Positions 34,882 through 44,143 of a stretch of 57,717 bases of DNA are shown one piece after another. Within the stretch, counting starts at the first letter, position 1. Each line of letters starts with the position of its first letter. The notes below the pieces were generated by a model, which saw only the letters and a list, made by a program, of their open reading frames with translations, searched no databases and was not told the origin of the DNA. This stretch comes from a virus: the IMG/VR virus record IMGVR_UViG_3300021961_000116, positions 1 to 57,717 of that record, one strand, 5' to 3'. The position numbers were made by a program, and so were the translations under genes.

Positions 34882-35607
34882 ATGCGACCAATAAATGAGA
34901 TACAGATATACTTAGCTTTTGCAAGGATTGTCCTTGGTGAATATTGGTATAGTATATTGCAAAAATTGAGTAGTGGGGAAGAAATCACAGAATATGAGTG
35001 GCATAGAGTTAGAATTGTAAAGGCTTTAATCAAAACTATTCAGTATAATATTGATTATGTGCCTACGCAAGTGCAGTTGATTAATGAGCAGTTTAATACA
35101 TTGCTAGATTATCTACCTGCAAACTTCCTTTCTACCACCTACGATATTCATAATCCGCAGATGACTCAGCTTATTAACCAGATCTTTATAGGTACGGTTG
35201 ATAAGGCTACTAACTTAATCTTTGGTATTGTGAGATTATCAGCTCCAGCTTTAGATCCTGACGATCCAATTGTAATCGCAGAGAATGATGCTAGGGTTGC
35301 AGAGTGGACGGAGGCTAGTAATAAGATGCTTGTTGATACCAATGTAACATTGGGAGATACTTATATAGTAGATTTAATTAGTAATGATAGTTCGGTATTA
35401 TCATTTGATATACCGCAGTCATACAGACATATACAAAGTGCAAATAGTACAAGTTGGGTAATAACACATAACTTAGGGTTTAGACCCTCAGTAACAGTAA
35501 TAGACATAGAAGGGGATGTGGTGAATGCGAATATATTATATAATACAGCGAATCAATTAACAATAACATTCTCATCTGCAATAAAAGGTGAGGCTTACTT
35601 AAACTAA
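34882..35607 (+). CDS. tail appendage protein, 241 aa
   Basis: The N-terminal 110 residues are helical (IYLAFARIVLGEYWYSILQKL), and the C-terminal 70 form a small beta domain (TSWVITHNLGFRPSVTVIDIEG...). The same C-terminal domain type ends the next protein. A helical base plus a C-terminal beta domain fits a fibre-attachment or short appendage protein. Confidence 0.6.
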   Translation: MRPINEIQIYLAFARIVLGEYWYSILQKLSSGEEITEYEWHRVRIVKALIKTIQYNIDYVPTQVQLINEQFNTLLDYLPANFLSTTYDIHNPQMTQLINQIFIGTVDKATNLIFGIVRLSAPALDPDDPIVIAENDARVAEWTEASNKMLVDTNVTLGDTYIVDLISNDSSVLSFDIPQSYRHIQSANSTSWVITHNLGFRPSVTVIDIEGDVVNANILYNTANQLTITFSSAIKGEAYLN

Positions 35608-35608
35608 T

Positions 35609-36583
35609 ATGCAAAAATTTCTCACCGACATTAGAATGGGTCAAGGTACAAGTATTATAAACCTTGTAGTAGATCCACGTTCAGAAGCACCTTCATCACC
35701 TACGGAAGGTCAAGTTTATTACAACACCGTAGACGATGTCTTGTACTACTACAATGGTACATCATTCGTTACTTTTGGTGATATCACAGCGGTACTTACT
35801 CCTTCTGGATCAGGTATGTCAGGCGGTGGTACGGCAGGTGCAATTACCTTGCAGGTAGTAGTGGATAACTCTACTATTGAGATTGATACAAACACAATCC
35901 GTTTAAAGGATGGTGGTACTACATTTGCAAAGTTAGCTACGGCTGCTTGGGTAGATTCAATCACAGGTAACTCATCAGTAAAGTTAACAACTGAAAATGC
36001 TGTTAAGACTTATGTAGACTCTGCGGTTGCTTCATTAGGTTACTTCGTTGGTGGTTTTGCAGCAGGTTCTGCTACAGACTTCCCTGTTGCACCGGGTGGA
36101 ACAAACAAAGGTGACTACTGGAGAGTAACATCTAACGGAACTATTCATGGTGCTGTGTTAGAAGTTGGGGATGTTATTATTGCGAATATTGATAATCCAA
36201 ATGTTACTACAACTACAGATTGGACAATTTTACAAACGAATGTAACTCAAGCGACAGAAACTGTTGCTGGTATTGCAAGACTTGCTACACAAGCAGAAAC
36301 AAATACAGGTACTAACGATACAACAATCGTTACACCTTTAAAATTAACTACATTATTAGATGCAAGGGTTGGTGGTTACGCTGTTACAATTGGTAACGGA
36401 TCAGCTACATCATTTGCAATTACCCATGGATTAGGTACTTTGGATGTGATTGTACAGATTGCAGAGGTTGCTACAGGTGATACAGTTTACACTAATGTTG
36501 CTAGAACTTCTACATCTGTTGTTACGGTAACCTTTGCGGTTGCTCCATCTGCAAGTCAATATAGAGTGATTATAAAAAAATAA
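35609..36583 (+). CDS. tail fibre / collar protein, 324 aa
   Basis: Contains SEAPSSPTEGQVYYNTVDD, a common fibre N-terminal attachment motif, a Gly/Ser/Thr-rich shaft, a phage-fibre repeat (ATETVAGIARLATQAET followed by TIVTPLKL) and a C-terminal beta domain (FAITHGLGTLDVIVQI) shared with the preceding protein. It would form a trimeric fibre or collar. Confidence 0.75.
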   Translation: MQKFLTDIRMGQGTSIINLVVDPRSEAPSSPTEGQVYYNTVDDVLYYYNGTSFVTFGDITAVLTPSGSGMSGGGTAGAITLQVVVDNSTIEIDTNTIRLKDGGTTFAKLATAAWVDSITGNSSVKLTTENAVKTYVDSAVASLGYFVGGFAAGSATDFPVAPGGTNKGDYWRVTSNGTIHGAVLEVGDVIIANIDNPNVTTTTDWTILQTNVTQATETVAGIARLATQAETNTGTNDTTIVTPLKLTTLLDARVGGYAVTIGNGSATSFAITHGLGTLDVIVQIAEVATGDTVYTNVARTSTSVVTVTFAVAPSASQYRVIIKK

Positions 36584-36595
36584 TTTAAATAAAAT

Positions 36596-39500
36596 ATGAA
36601 TTTTTTATCTGTTTTATACGCAAAGGCGGGGATAATTGTAGATGGTGTTACGACACTAAACAATACAGCTACAGCATTAACGCCTGCAACTAATGATAAT
36701 TCTACCAACATTGCTACAACTGGTTATGTTAAGAATCAAAATTATTATCCGTATCCAACAGGTACAACTTCTCAGTATGTTAGAGGTGATGGCAGCTTGG
36801 CTACGTTTTCCCAAGGAGGGGGCGGGGGCGGATCATCGGTAAATTACTATTTGAATGGTAGTGTTTCTCAAGGGACGATAGGTGGAAATACTTATTATGA
36901 AATGAGTAAGAATGCTATAATAGGTACAAACGCTGATTTTAGTATTAATGCTGATGGTTATGTTGCTCAGTTTGTAACGGATGCGGGTGACCCTGCATTG
37001 TTAAATATACCGGGTGGTAACTGGAACTTTGAGATGTTTTTCTCTGCAAGTTCAGGTGGTGGTACTCCAAGTTTTTATGTAGAATTATATAAATACGATG
37101 GTACTACGCTTACCTTAATTGCAAGTGGTTCTACTGCTCCTGAATCTATTACAGGCGGTACAGCTACAGATTTATATATTACTGCATTAGCAGTCCCTAC
37201 AACTACCTTAACATTAACTGATAGGTTAGCTGTTAGGGTTTATGTTAACCATAGTGGTAGAACGATTACACTCCATACACAGAATGGACACTTGTGTCAA
37301 GTTATCACAACATTTACTACAGGCTTAACAGCGTTAAATGGGTTAACTGCTCAAGTGCAGAACTTTGCTGTTGGTACAAGTGGTAGTGACTTTGCTATTT
37401 CAAGTGTAACAGATACGCATACATTTAATTTACCTACAGCATCGGCTACTAAACGAGGGGCTTTAAGTTCTATCGATTGGTCGGCATTTGATGCGAAGGT
37501 TGACTTTGGTGACTTATCTGCTACATCTCCACTTAACTATAATGGTAGTGGGTTATTTAGTATTGCTCAATCAAGTACTTCAACGAATGGATATTTATCT
37601 TCTACTGATTGGAATACTTTTAATAATAAACAAGATGCTTTAACAAATCCTATCACAGGCACAGGAACAACTAATTTTATTTCAAAATGGAGTGGTACAA
37701 ATACATTAACTGATAGTTTGTTTTTTAGTGATGCAGATGTTGCTAAAACTATTAGAAGTGATGGATATAATGTAGGTTTATACTTAAATCTTGATACTAC
37801 TTTGTTTGCTTTAGGATATACTGAAACGGGGGATTGGGAAAATGAAAATATTGTTGGTTTTAAAGCAACAAATTATGTATTTACAATGGGCGATACGGGT
37901 TTTAATCAAGGTACGCATTTGTTTATAGATGACCAAAATAAAATTATCAAAACAGCAAGTAATAGTACAGACAAAGGTTTATATTTAGATTTTGCAACTA
38001 ATATTCATAAATTTGGTGTAATAAATACAAATGGAATTAAAGTAGGAATTTCAAATACTCAAATAGGAGATTATGATTTTGATGATACGGGAACAATTTT
38101 ATCAGTAAATAGAGGTACTGAAATCATCAAAACATCAAGCCAAGGTACAGACACAGGTTTGTATTTAGATTTTTTAAATGGTATTTCTAAATTAACAAAC
38201 TTTTCGGGTCAAGGCTTTTTTCAACAATCATATGAATCATCAATAGGGGATATTGATGGTAATGTTGAAGGTACTTCATTATATGTTAATGCGAGTGATA
38301 ATTATATTAAAACTAAAAGTGGTGGTTCAGACAAAGGTTTGTATTTAGATTTTGCAAATAATTATTATAAATTAGGAGATTATGATTTATCTAATAATGG
38401 TACTGCTATTGAAATAGATGATGCAAATAGTTATATTTCTACAAGAGGAAATTATGCTTTAAATGGTTTAGAATTAAATTGTTTAACTGAAGTTTATACA
38501 TTAGGAGATTTTAACGGAAATAGTAACAGTACAAAAGTTAGTGTAGATAATGTTAACCAAATTATTAAAACACAAAATCAAGGTTCAGTCAAAGGTATTA
38601 TTTTAGATTTTGCAAGTAATTTTTACCTTTTTGGTAATGCTGATAATGCTCCTAATCAATTAGCAATAAGTGGTAATGAATTAATTTTGGGAGATGCTTT
38701 TAATAATATTAATTCTACCAAATTTATTGTTAATGATAGTGTTCAAATCATCAAAACACAAAATCAAAGTACAGACAAAGGTTTGTATATTGATTATGCT
38801 GCTTATGATAATACCACTACTCATAATGTCCCTCTATTAGATGGTACTTATCAAAATTTTCCAAATGCGTTAGGAATATTTCAAAACAATGATTCTGTAA
38901 CTTTTTCAAATCATAATTTTTGGTCAACCGATGGTTTATCTTCTTTAAAATTTGGACAATATGTTGATACTGCATCTGATGGTGGTGGATATATACTAAT
39001 AAATTTAGATAAAGGTAATTGGGGGCATTTTGATGATAGTTATATGAATTGGAATCCCGAAGAAGGTTTTAATCTTATTAATTATAATAGTATTACTTTA
39101 AACTCAATCGCATATGATAACTCAAATAATTCGAGATTATTTTTAGATGGTTATTCAAGTAGAATAGAATTAAATGCAAATAGAACTAATTATAAAAACC
39201 TTACCACTACTGCAATTAATGCTTTAACTGCAACTGCAGTTGAAGGGGATGTTGTTTATAATAATACAACACACTTATTAAACTTTTATAACGGAACTGC
39301 TTGGCAAGGTGTTGGTACAATCACAGGCACAGGAACTACTAATTATTTACCAAAGTTTACTGGAGCAAGTGCTTTAGGAAATTCTTTAGTTTATGATAGT
39401 GGTACTGCAATAGGTATAGGAACTACTACTCCAAGTGAAATTTTAGATGTAAGAAATATAAATAGAGAAGCAACTAACGGAGAGTTTACTCAATTATTAT

Positions 39501-41608
39501 CTTCAACAAATAGTCAAGATGCAGGAATTGGTGCAAGTTTAGGTTTTGGTGGATTTACAAATGGAACTTCAGGTTATACAACTTTTTCTGGACTAAAAGG
39601 ATTTAAAGAAAATGGAGATGGTGGTAATACGGCAGGTACTTTAGCTTTTTACACAAGATTAAATGGTGGTGCAATTGCTGAAAGAATGCGTATCACATCT
39701 GTGGGTAATGTAGGTATAGGAACTACAAGTCCTGCAAGATTATTAAACATAAGCGGTGCAGGAACTGATGGTACTCAATTACAAATTAATGGAACAGTTG
39801 ATTCAGCAGGTATTAAATTCGTACCATTAACAGGAGATGCTTGGGAAATCCAAGCTAATGATTCAAGTCAGTTTTTTGTTTACAATAGAACAGATTCTGC
39901 TTATAGATTTTTAATTGATACTAATGGTAATGTAGGTATAGGAACAACAAGTCCAAACCATCTTTTTACAATAAATCAAACTACATCAGGCGGAACTTAC
40001 TTTGGATTGTATCAATCTTATGTGGATGGTAACGATTGGAGAAATTGGGTTATTGGAACAAATGACCAAGCATTTGGAGATTTTGTAATTAAACAATCAA
40101 ACGCAACAGGTGGTAATCCAAATTCAGCAGGAACAAATAGATTTTATATTTCAAAAACAGGTAATGTAGGTATAAATACAATTCCTGATGCAGGTTCTAA
40201 ATTCCAAGTTAAAATTGATACTAATCTAAATATAGCTTTTAATAGTGATTCAGGTATTGCAAGAATTAGTACTTTTAATGATGCAGTTACTTCGGTTGTT
40301 CCTTTAATAATTAATGCAGCAGATTTAAGATTTAATGCAAATTATGCTGAAAGAATGCGAATTACCGAAGGTGGTAATGTTTTAATCGGCACAACCACAG
40401 ATGCAGACTTTAAGTTAAATGTATTAGGTAATTCAAGATTTAGTGGTAATGCATTTGGAGAGAATGGAATAAATTCTTTTGGTTCAAATGGAGGAAATGG
40501 AGTTTATGCAGTAGCAGGTGGTTCAGCGGGTTCGGCATTTTATGGATATACAACAGATGCAAGTTCTTTTGGTGGTACTTTTGAAAATACAGGAGGAGGT
40601 ACTGCTTTAAGAGTATTAGGTAGTGCTTCATTCTCAAGTAGTTTAGTCGCAGTTGCATTAGGTATTAGTTCAACCGCTAACGCAACTAATCCTGTTACAG
40701 GTTCAATTGTTTCGGCAGGAGGATTAGGATTAGGTGGAGATATATTCTTACACCAAGCAGCGGCAAGTGGTCAAAACTATTCATATATTAAAACTGTTAC
40801 TACAACAGCCAATACTAATACCCTTATATTAGGTACTACCTATGGGTATAACACAAATGTTGATGCAGTTTCTTTTTATAATGGTACTGCAACTTTTTCA
40901 TCAACTATAACTGCTACTAATGGTATATTTAATAATGCAGCAGGTGGCTCTATTGCTTTTAACTATGGTGGGACAGATGATTGGATAGTTGGAGAAAATA
41001 CAGGTGCAGCAACAAGAGATTTTAATATCTATAATCATAATAGAACATCAATTGAGTTAAGTATAAGCAGAGCAAGTGGAGCTGCAACTTTTGTATCAAA
41101 CGTAACAGCTAATTCATTTATTAAATCAGGTGGTACATCAGCACAGTTTTTAAAGGCAGATGGTAGTGTAGATTCAAGCACATTTGTAGGTGCTAATTAT
41201 GGATATTCTGTACCAATGACCCAAACAGGAGATTGGATGGGTATGACTACATCAAGTGGTATAACGGGTTGGACTCACGTTATTAATATTGCTTGGGATG
41301 CATCTACTCAAAATAATTGGGTAAGTCAGATTGCATTTGCTGCACAAGCAGGGACAGGTGCTTATTATAGAACAACGGCAGGTGCAATTACAAGTGTTGG
41401 TTGGACACAATTAATAGACGGAAATAATATTGGAGGTTATTTAGCAGGATACTTACCTTTAACAGGCGGAACTATTACAGGTGACTTAACGGTAAACAAT
41501 AAGGTTTATGTAGGAACAAATGGTTGCTACTTCCAAGAAGTTTTAATTAGCGGTGTATACGAATTACAAGTAGTAGATTCAGCAGGTAACATAACGGTAT
41601 TATCATAA
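36596..41608 (+). CDS. long tail fibre protein, 1670 aa
   Basis: Gly/Ser/Thr/Asn-rich beta protein, the main host-recognition fibre candidate. The N-terminal part contains NIATTGYVKNQ, then a poly-Gly hinge (about residue 74, encoded by a G-run at 36815-36831). Around 280-380 are TKRGALSSIDWSAFDAK and GYLSSTDWNTFNNKQD fibre motifs. Residues about 455-735 hold five or more 60-residue repeats with a DKGLYLDF core. The C-terminal third has several NVGIGTTSP-type turns. The end (GYLPLTGGTITGDLTVNN) resembles a fibre tip. No S74 chaperone domain seen. It shares a TAATG junction with the next gene. Confidence 0.8.
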   Translation: MNFLSVLYAKAGIIVDGVTTLNNTATALTPATNDNSTNIATTGYVKNQNYYPYPTGTTSQYVRGDGSLATFSQGGGGGGSSVNYYLNGSVSQGTIGGNTYYEMSKNAIIGTNADFSINADGYVAQFVTDAGDPALLNIPGGNWNFEMFFSASSGGGTPSFYVELYKYDGTTLTLIASGSTAPESITGGTATDLYITALAVPTTTLTLTDRLAVRVYVNHSGRTITLHTQNGHLCQVITTFTTGLTALNGLTAQVQNFAVGTSGSDFAISSVTDTHTFNLPTASATKRGALSSIDWSAFDAKVDFGDLSATSPLNYNGSGLFSIAQSSTSTNGYLSSTDWNTFNNKQDALTNPITGTGTTNFISKWSGTNTLTDSLFFSDADVAKTIRSDGYNVGLYLNLDTTLFALGYTETGDWENENIVGFKATNYVFTMGDTGFNQGTHLFIDDQNKIIKTASNSTDKGLYLDFATNIHKFGVINTNGIKVGISNTQIGDYDFDDTGTILSVNRGTEIIKTSSQGTDTGLYLDFLNGISKLTNFSGQGFFQQSYESSIGDIDGNVEGTSLYVNASDNYIKTKSGGSDKGLYLDFANNYYKLGDYDLSNNGTAIEIDDANSYISTRGNYALNGLELNCLTEVYTLGDFNGNSNSTKVSVDNVNQIIKTQNQGSVKGIILDFASNFYLFGNADNAPNQLAISGNELILGDAFNNINSTKFIVNDSVQIIKTQNQSTDKGLYIDYAAYDNTTTHNVPLLDGTYQNFPNALGIFQNNDSVTFSNHNFWSTDGLSSLKFGQYVDTASDGGGYILINLDKGNWGHFDDSYMNWNPEEGFNLINYNSITLNSIAYDNSNNSRLFLDGYSSRIELNANRTNYKNLTTTAINALTATAVEGDVVYNNTTHLLNFYNGTAWQGVGTITGTGTTNYLPKFTGASALGNSLVYDSGTAIGIGTTTPSEILDVRNINREATNGEFTQLLSSTNSQDAGIGASLGFGGFTNGTSGYTTFSGLKGFKENGDGGNTAGTLAFYTRLNGGAIAERMRITSVGNVGIGTTSPARLLNISGAGTDGTQLQINGTVDSAGIKFVPLTGDAWEIQANDSSQFFVYNRTDSAYRFLIDTNGNVGIGTTSPNHLFTINQTTSGGTYFGLYQSYVDGNDWRNWVIGTNDQAFGDFVIKQSNATGGNPNSAGTNRFYISKTGNVGINTIPDAGSKFQVKIDTNLNIAFNSDSGIARISTFNDAVTSVVPLIINAADLRFNANYAERMRITEGGNVLIGTTTDADFKLNVLGNSRFSGNAFGENGINSFGSNGGNGVYAVAGGSAGSAFYGYTTDASSFGGTFENTGGGTALRVLGSASFSSSLVAVALGISSTANATNPVTGSIVSAGGLGLGGDIFLHQAAASGQNYSYIKTVTTTANTNTLILGTTYGYNTNVDAVSFYNGTATFSSTITATNGIFNNAAGGSIAFNYGGTDDWIVGENTGAATRDFNIYNHNRTSIELSISRASGAATFVSNVTANSFIKSGGTSAQFLKADGSVDSSTFVGANYGYSVPMTQTGDWMGMTTSSGITGWTHVINIAWDASTQNNWVSQIAFAAQAGTGAYYRTTAGAITSVGWTQLIDGNNIGGYLAGYLPLTGGTITGDLTVNNKVYVGTNGCYFQEVLISGVYELQVVDSAGNITVLS
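37944..38800 (+). repeat. array of about 180-bp repeats in the tail fibre gene
   Basis: The core ACAGACAAAGGTTT-GTATTTAGATTTT recurs with small changes at about 37967, 38147, 38327, 38585 and 38771; a more diverged unit lies near 38460. Most spacings are close to 180 bp (60 residues). Each unit encodes I-[IK]-T-x-(S/N)-(Q/G)-x-T/S-D-K-G-L-Y-L-D-F. The array suggests lengthening of the fibre shaft by unequal recombination. Confidence 0.75.
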
Positions 41609-42087
41609 TGGGATTATCAACTACATATAAATTAAATACAAATAGGCAGACTTGGCAAGATAATGATGTTAAATCAGATTTTGACAATGTAATAGGTACA
41701 TTCCTTGTATCAAATTATAATAGTTTGATATCAGGTGATTGCCCTATGACTTCTTTTAAAATAAAAGTTGCATATAGACAGGGCAATACAAATGTACTTG
41801 ATGCTGAACTATATGTAATGCTTGTAGACTTAGGAGCAGGCATTCAATTTTTGCCAAGTGGAGTGGATGTAGCTAATGTTTTCCCTATATTAACAGGAGC
41901 TGATATGCTAAACTATCCTCATCTTATATTTAGTGATAACCCTGATATTGTTGCATATTTTTATATTACATTCGTTTATAATTCTACAGTACCTGAAGGG
42001 TACCTTTATGATATTATTATACATAGCCCAAGATTAATGGATGGGGTAATGATTGCAGAGGTTTACAATTATACACTATATCAATAA
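41608..42087 (+). CDS. hypothetical fibre-associated protein, 159 aa
   Basis: Beta-rich with a jelly-roll-like strand pattern, no motifs. It starts on the TAATG of the fibre gene and is followed by two similarly sized beta proteins linked by TAATG or near-abutting junctions. Probably fibre-tip or receptor-binding subunits; no family is recognised. Confidence 0.65.
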   Translation: MGLSTTYKLNTNRQTWQDNDVKSDFDNVIGTFLVSNYNSLISGDCPMTSFKIKVAYRQGNTNVLDAELYVMLVDLGAGIQFLPSGVDVANVFPILTGADMLNYPHLIFSDNPDIVAYFYITFVYNSTVPEGYLYDIIIHSPRLMDGVMIAEVYNYTLYQ

Positions 42088-42449
42088 TGCCTACTAATTT
42101 AATAAGATACAACGGGGTCAACGACCCTCAACAAAATATAGTTGAGATAGATTTATCGGTTATTCCAACTGATTCATTATTTACTATTGATATATTATAT
42201 TCGTGTAGGAATTTACAAAATTCAACAGCAGAACAAACAGCAATATATAGGTATATTATTTTTTGTGTAAAATATGGTATGGGAAGCTATGCTCTTATAA
42301 AATATACCAAACTTGTAGATTTTGGATGGAACCTATCATTATATGATTTATTAATCCCATCTCTTATTCTTGGAGATACATTATATTTAGATTTAGTAAG
42401 TCTTAATGGTGATACAACTGTTTTATTTGATTGTAAATTAGAATATTAA
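42087..42449 (+). CDS. hypothetical fibre-associated protein, 120 aa
   Basis: Beta-rich (EIDLSVIPTDSLFTIDILYS...), coupled to the preceding gene by TAATG. It resembles its two neighbours in size and strand content, so the trio may come from an old duplication, but sequence identity is low. Confidence 0.6.
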   Translation: MPTNLIRYNGVNDPQQNIVEIDLSVIPTDSLFTIDILYSCRNLQNSTAEQTAIYRYIIFCVKYGMGSYALIKYTKLVDFGWNLSLYDLLIPSLILGDTLYLDLVSLNGDTTVLFDCKLEY

Positions 42450-42450
42450 T

Positions 42451-42846
42451 ATGTATAGCTATAGAAAACAAATACAAGTATCTGAAGGAATTTTGCCATT
42501 TTCCCAACAAGTTATTAATACGTTAGATTTATCAACAATTAATCTACAAAATAAAATAGCAGATGTGGAGATAAAGGCTACCTTGTATGATTATGCTAAT
42601 GTGTTATCTTCTTTATTATATTATCGTAATGTTCAAGTAGTAGACCCTTCTGCAACCCCTCAATATACTAACAATTTCCCTTCATCATTTTTAGTAGTTC
42701 CTGACCCATCTTCAGATGGTGCATATTTTGATAGCAATGCTTATTATATCCAATCAACCTCAACTATTAGAATTGTAGGGTACAATAATTCAAGTAACCC
42801 TGTTAATGTATTGTGTATAATAGACTATAAAATAAACTTTTATTAA
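42451..42846 (+). CDS. hypothetical fibre-associated protein, 131 aa
   Basis: Third small beta-rich protein of the series, starting 1 nt after the previous stop. No cysteine or catalytic motif. Likely an appendage subunit by context. Confidence 0.6.
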   Translation: MYSYRKQIQVSEGILPFSQQVINTLDLSTINLQNKIADVEIKATLYDYANVLSSLLYYRNVQVVDPSATPQYTNNFPSSFLVVPDPSSDGAYFDSNAYYIQSTSTIRIVGYNNSSNPVNVLCIIDYKINFY

Positions 42847-42856
42847 AATAAATACT

Positions 42857-42864
42857 TATCTTTG
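42857..42864 (+). promoter_or_regulatory. TATCTTTG promoter element
   Basis: It lies 16 nt before ATG 42881. Confidence 0.5.
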
Positions 42865-42880
42865 CTTAAATTAGAAAAAA

Positions 42881-43159
42881 ATGGAACCAACACCAATGAC
42901 AAATGGCTTAAAGCCTATCGAACCAGTAGTAGTACCGACATTAGGAACAGCTACTCAATTGTATGTACAAGCTAATAGCTTCTCAGCTTCAGCTATAAAC
43001 TGTACATTATATTACTACTTAGCTGACGCTAATGGTATGCAGTTATTACAAGGTAATGTGCAAATGACTGACGAGCAATTCGCAACTTGGGGTACTGATA
43101 ACTCAGTATTGTACGAGATTGTAGCGGATGAAAAAGGCTTAGTCCTTATTGTAGAGTAA
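42881..43159 (+). CDS. hypothetical small protein, 92 aa
   Basis: Pro/Thr-rich start (PIEPVVVPTLG), then a beta-rich core with YYYLADANG and a C-terminal acidic segment. Codon use resembles the well-expressed MCP gene. Small proteins of this type follow fibre genes in many Bacteroidetes phages; their function is unknown. Confidence 0.65.
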   Translation: MEPTPMTNGLKPIEPVVVPTLGTATQLYVQANSFSASAINCTLYYYLADANGMQLLQGNVQMTDEQFATWGTDNSVLYEIVADEKGLVLIVE

Positions 43160-43176
43160 TTTAAATTTAAATCTAT

Positions 43177-43635
43177 ATGAATCAAAAGAAGAAAGCTACG
43201 CTAAAACTTGCTCAAATCATGTCTTTAGAGGCAGAGATTGGCGGGTTACAAAACCAACAGACAGGTGAGTCGATTTTAAAAGGCTTGTTAAGCCATAAAA
43301 TGCCGATGATCGCCAAGTTTAAACTGAAAATGTTACTTAACTCCCTATCAACCATCAAAAAAGCAAACGATGAGTTGAGAGAAGAGTTAATAAAAGAGTA
43401 TGGTACTGAAGGAGAAAATGGTTCTATTTCAATCCCTATGTATGTAGATGCAGAGGCAGAAGTAAAAGAATTCAACCCTAAGTATGTAGAGTTTGCAAAC
43501 AAAATGGAAGAGCTTTTAGCTAAAGAAATTGAGTTTGAATTTGAAGAAATTACTATGGATGAGTTAAAAGAACTAGAAACTGAGGAGTCATATCCTGTGT
43601 TTATGGACTTACTTATCTTGGTAATGGATAAATAA
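43177..43635 (+). CDS. hypothetical helical protein, 152 aa
   Basis: Helical and charged. The layout (N-terminal Lys-rich helices with AKFKLKMLLNSL, ELREELIKEYG, then an acidic C-terminus with FEFEEITMDELKELE) resembles DUF1617-type phage proteins of unknown function, but I hold this lightly. It is the last gene before a terminator. Confidence 0.6.
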   Translation: MNQKKKATLKLAQIMSLEAEIGGLQNQQTGESILKGLLSHKMPMIAKFKLKMLLNSLSTIKKANDELREELIKEYGTEGENGSISIPMYVDAEAEVKEFNPKYVEFANKMEELLAKEIEFEFEEITMDELKELETEESYPVFMDLLILVMDK

Positions 43636-43657
43636 TAGTACTCTCTCGACCCCAACT

Positions 43658-43686
43658 AAGCCACGCAGAAATGTGTGGCTTTTTTA
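43658..43686 (+). terminator. intrinsic terminator before the lysis cassette
   Basis: AAGCCAC (43658-43664) pairs with GTGGCTT (43675-43681), followed by a T-run that leads directly into the next promoter element. Confidence 0.8.
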
Positions 43687-43687
43687 T

Positions 43688-43695
43688 TATATTTG
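43688..43695 (+). promoter_or_regulatory. TATATTTG promoter element of the lysis cassette
   Basis: It lies 17 nt before ATG 43713. A 9-codon frame (ATG 43699, MFNNQCQPF, stop at 43728) begins 3 nt after the element and overlaps the start of the holin-like gene. Confidence 0.5.
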
Positions 43696-43712
43696 TATAT
43701 GTTTAACAACCA

Positions 43713-43964
43713 ATGTCAACCTTTTTAAAAGATATGGATTTCTTCACTCAAGAACTGAGAGATAAGCCGATTATAGGAATAATTAGCGGTGTTTCTTCAT
43801 GGGCAATATATCAAATAAACTTAATACAAATGTCATCATTTTTTGCAGATACAAATCCTTTTTGGAATCTAATTAGTAAGATGGGTATTCTCATCGGTTT
43901 TATGATTGCATTAATGACATTGATGCTAAAGGCTAGAGATTTTTACCATAAAATTATTAAATAA
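43713..43964 (+). CDS. holin-like membrane protein, 83 aa
   Basis: Two hydrophobic segments (IIGIISGVSSWAIYQINLI and a second about residues 50-69, ISKMGILIGFMIALMTLML) separated by a short polar loop, with a basic C-terminus (KARDFYHKIIK). Size, topology and position before a second small membrane protein and an endolysin fit a class II-type holin that permeabilises the inner membrane. Confidence 0.7.
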   Translation: MSTFLKDMDFFTQELRDKPIIGIISGVSSWAIYQINLIQMSSFFADTNPFWNLISKMGILIGFMIALMTLMLKARDFYHKIIK

Positions 43965-44140
43965 TGAAAAACTGGAAAACAACATTAATGGGTGCTACAT
44001 TAGCAGTCCTTACAGCGTGGAGTACAATTTCTTTAGAAGAGCAATTAACACCTAAAACTATTTTAATGTTAGTGATTAGTGGTGGTATCGCTGCTCTTGG
44101 TTATTTAATGAATGACGATATTCTAAAAGGTAAAAAGTAA
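43964..44140 (+). CDS. second small membrane protein of the lysis cassette, 58 aa
   Basis: Starts on the TAATG of the holin-like gene. Two hydrophobic segments (LMGATLAVLTAWSTI and TILMLVISGGIAALGYLM) and a basic tail (KGKK). It may be an antiholin, a second holin or a pinholin partner. Confidence 0.7.
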   Translation: MKNWKTTLMGATLAVLTAWSTISLEEQLTPKTILMLVISGGIAALGYLMNDDILKGKK

Positions 44141-44143
44141 TTT

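Noticed and set aside
42812-42820. DnaA-box-like TTATACACA (reverse strand)
   Set aside because: A single match inside a fibre-region gene, far from the replication block; probably chance.
43212-43655. 147-codon minus-strand frame opposite the 152-aa gene
   Set aside because: Ser-rich shadow of a Glu/Lys-rich gene; no promoter or neighbour on that strand.
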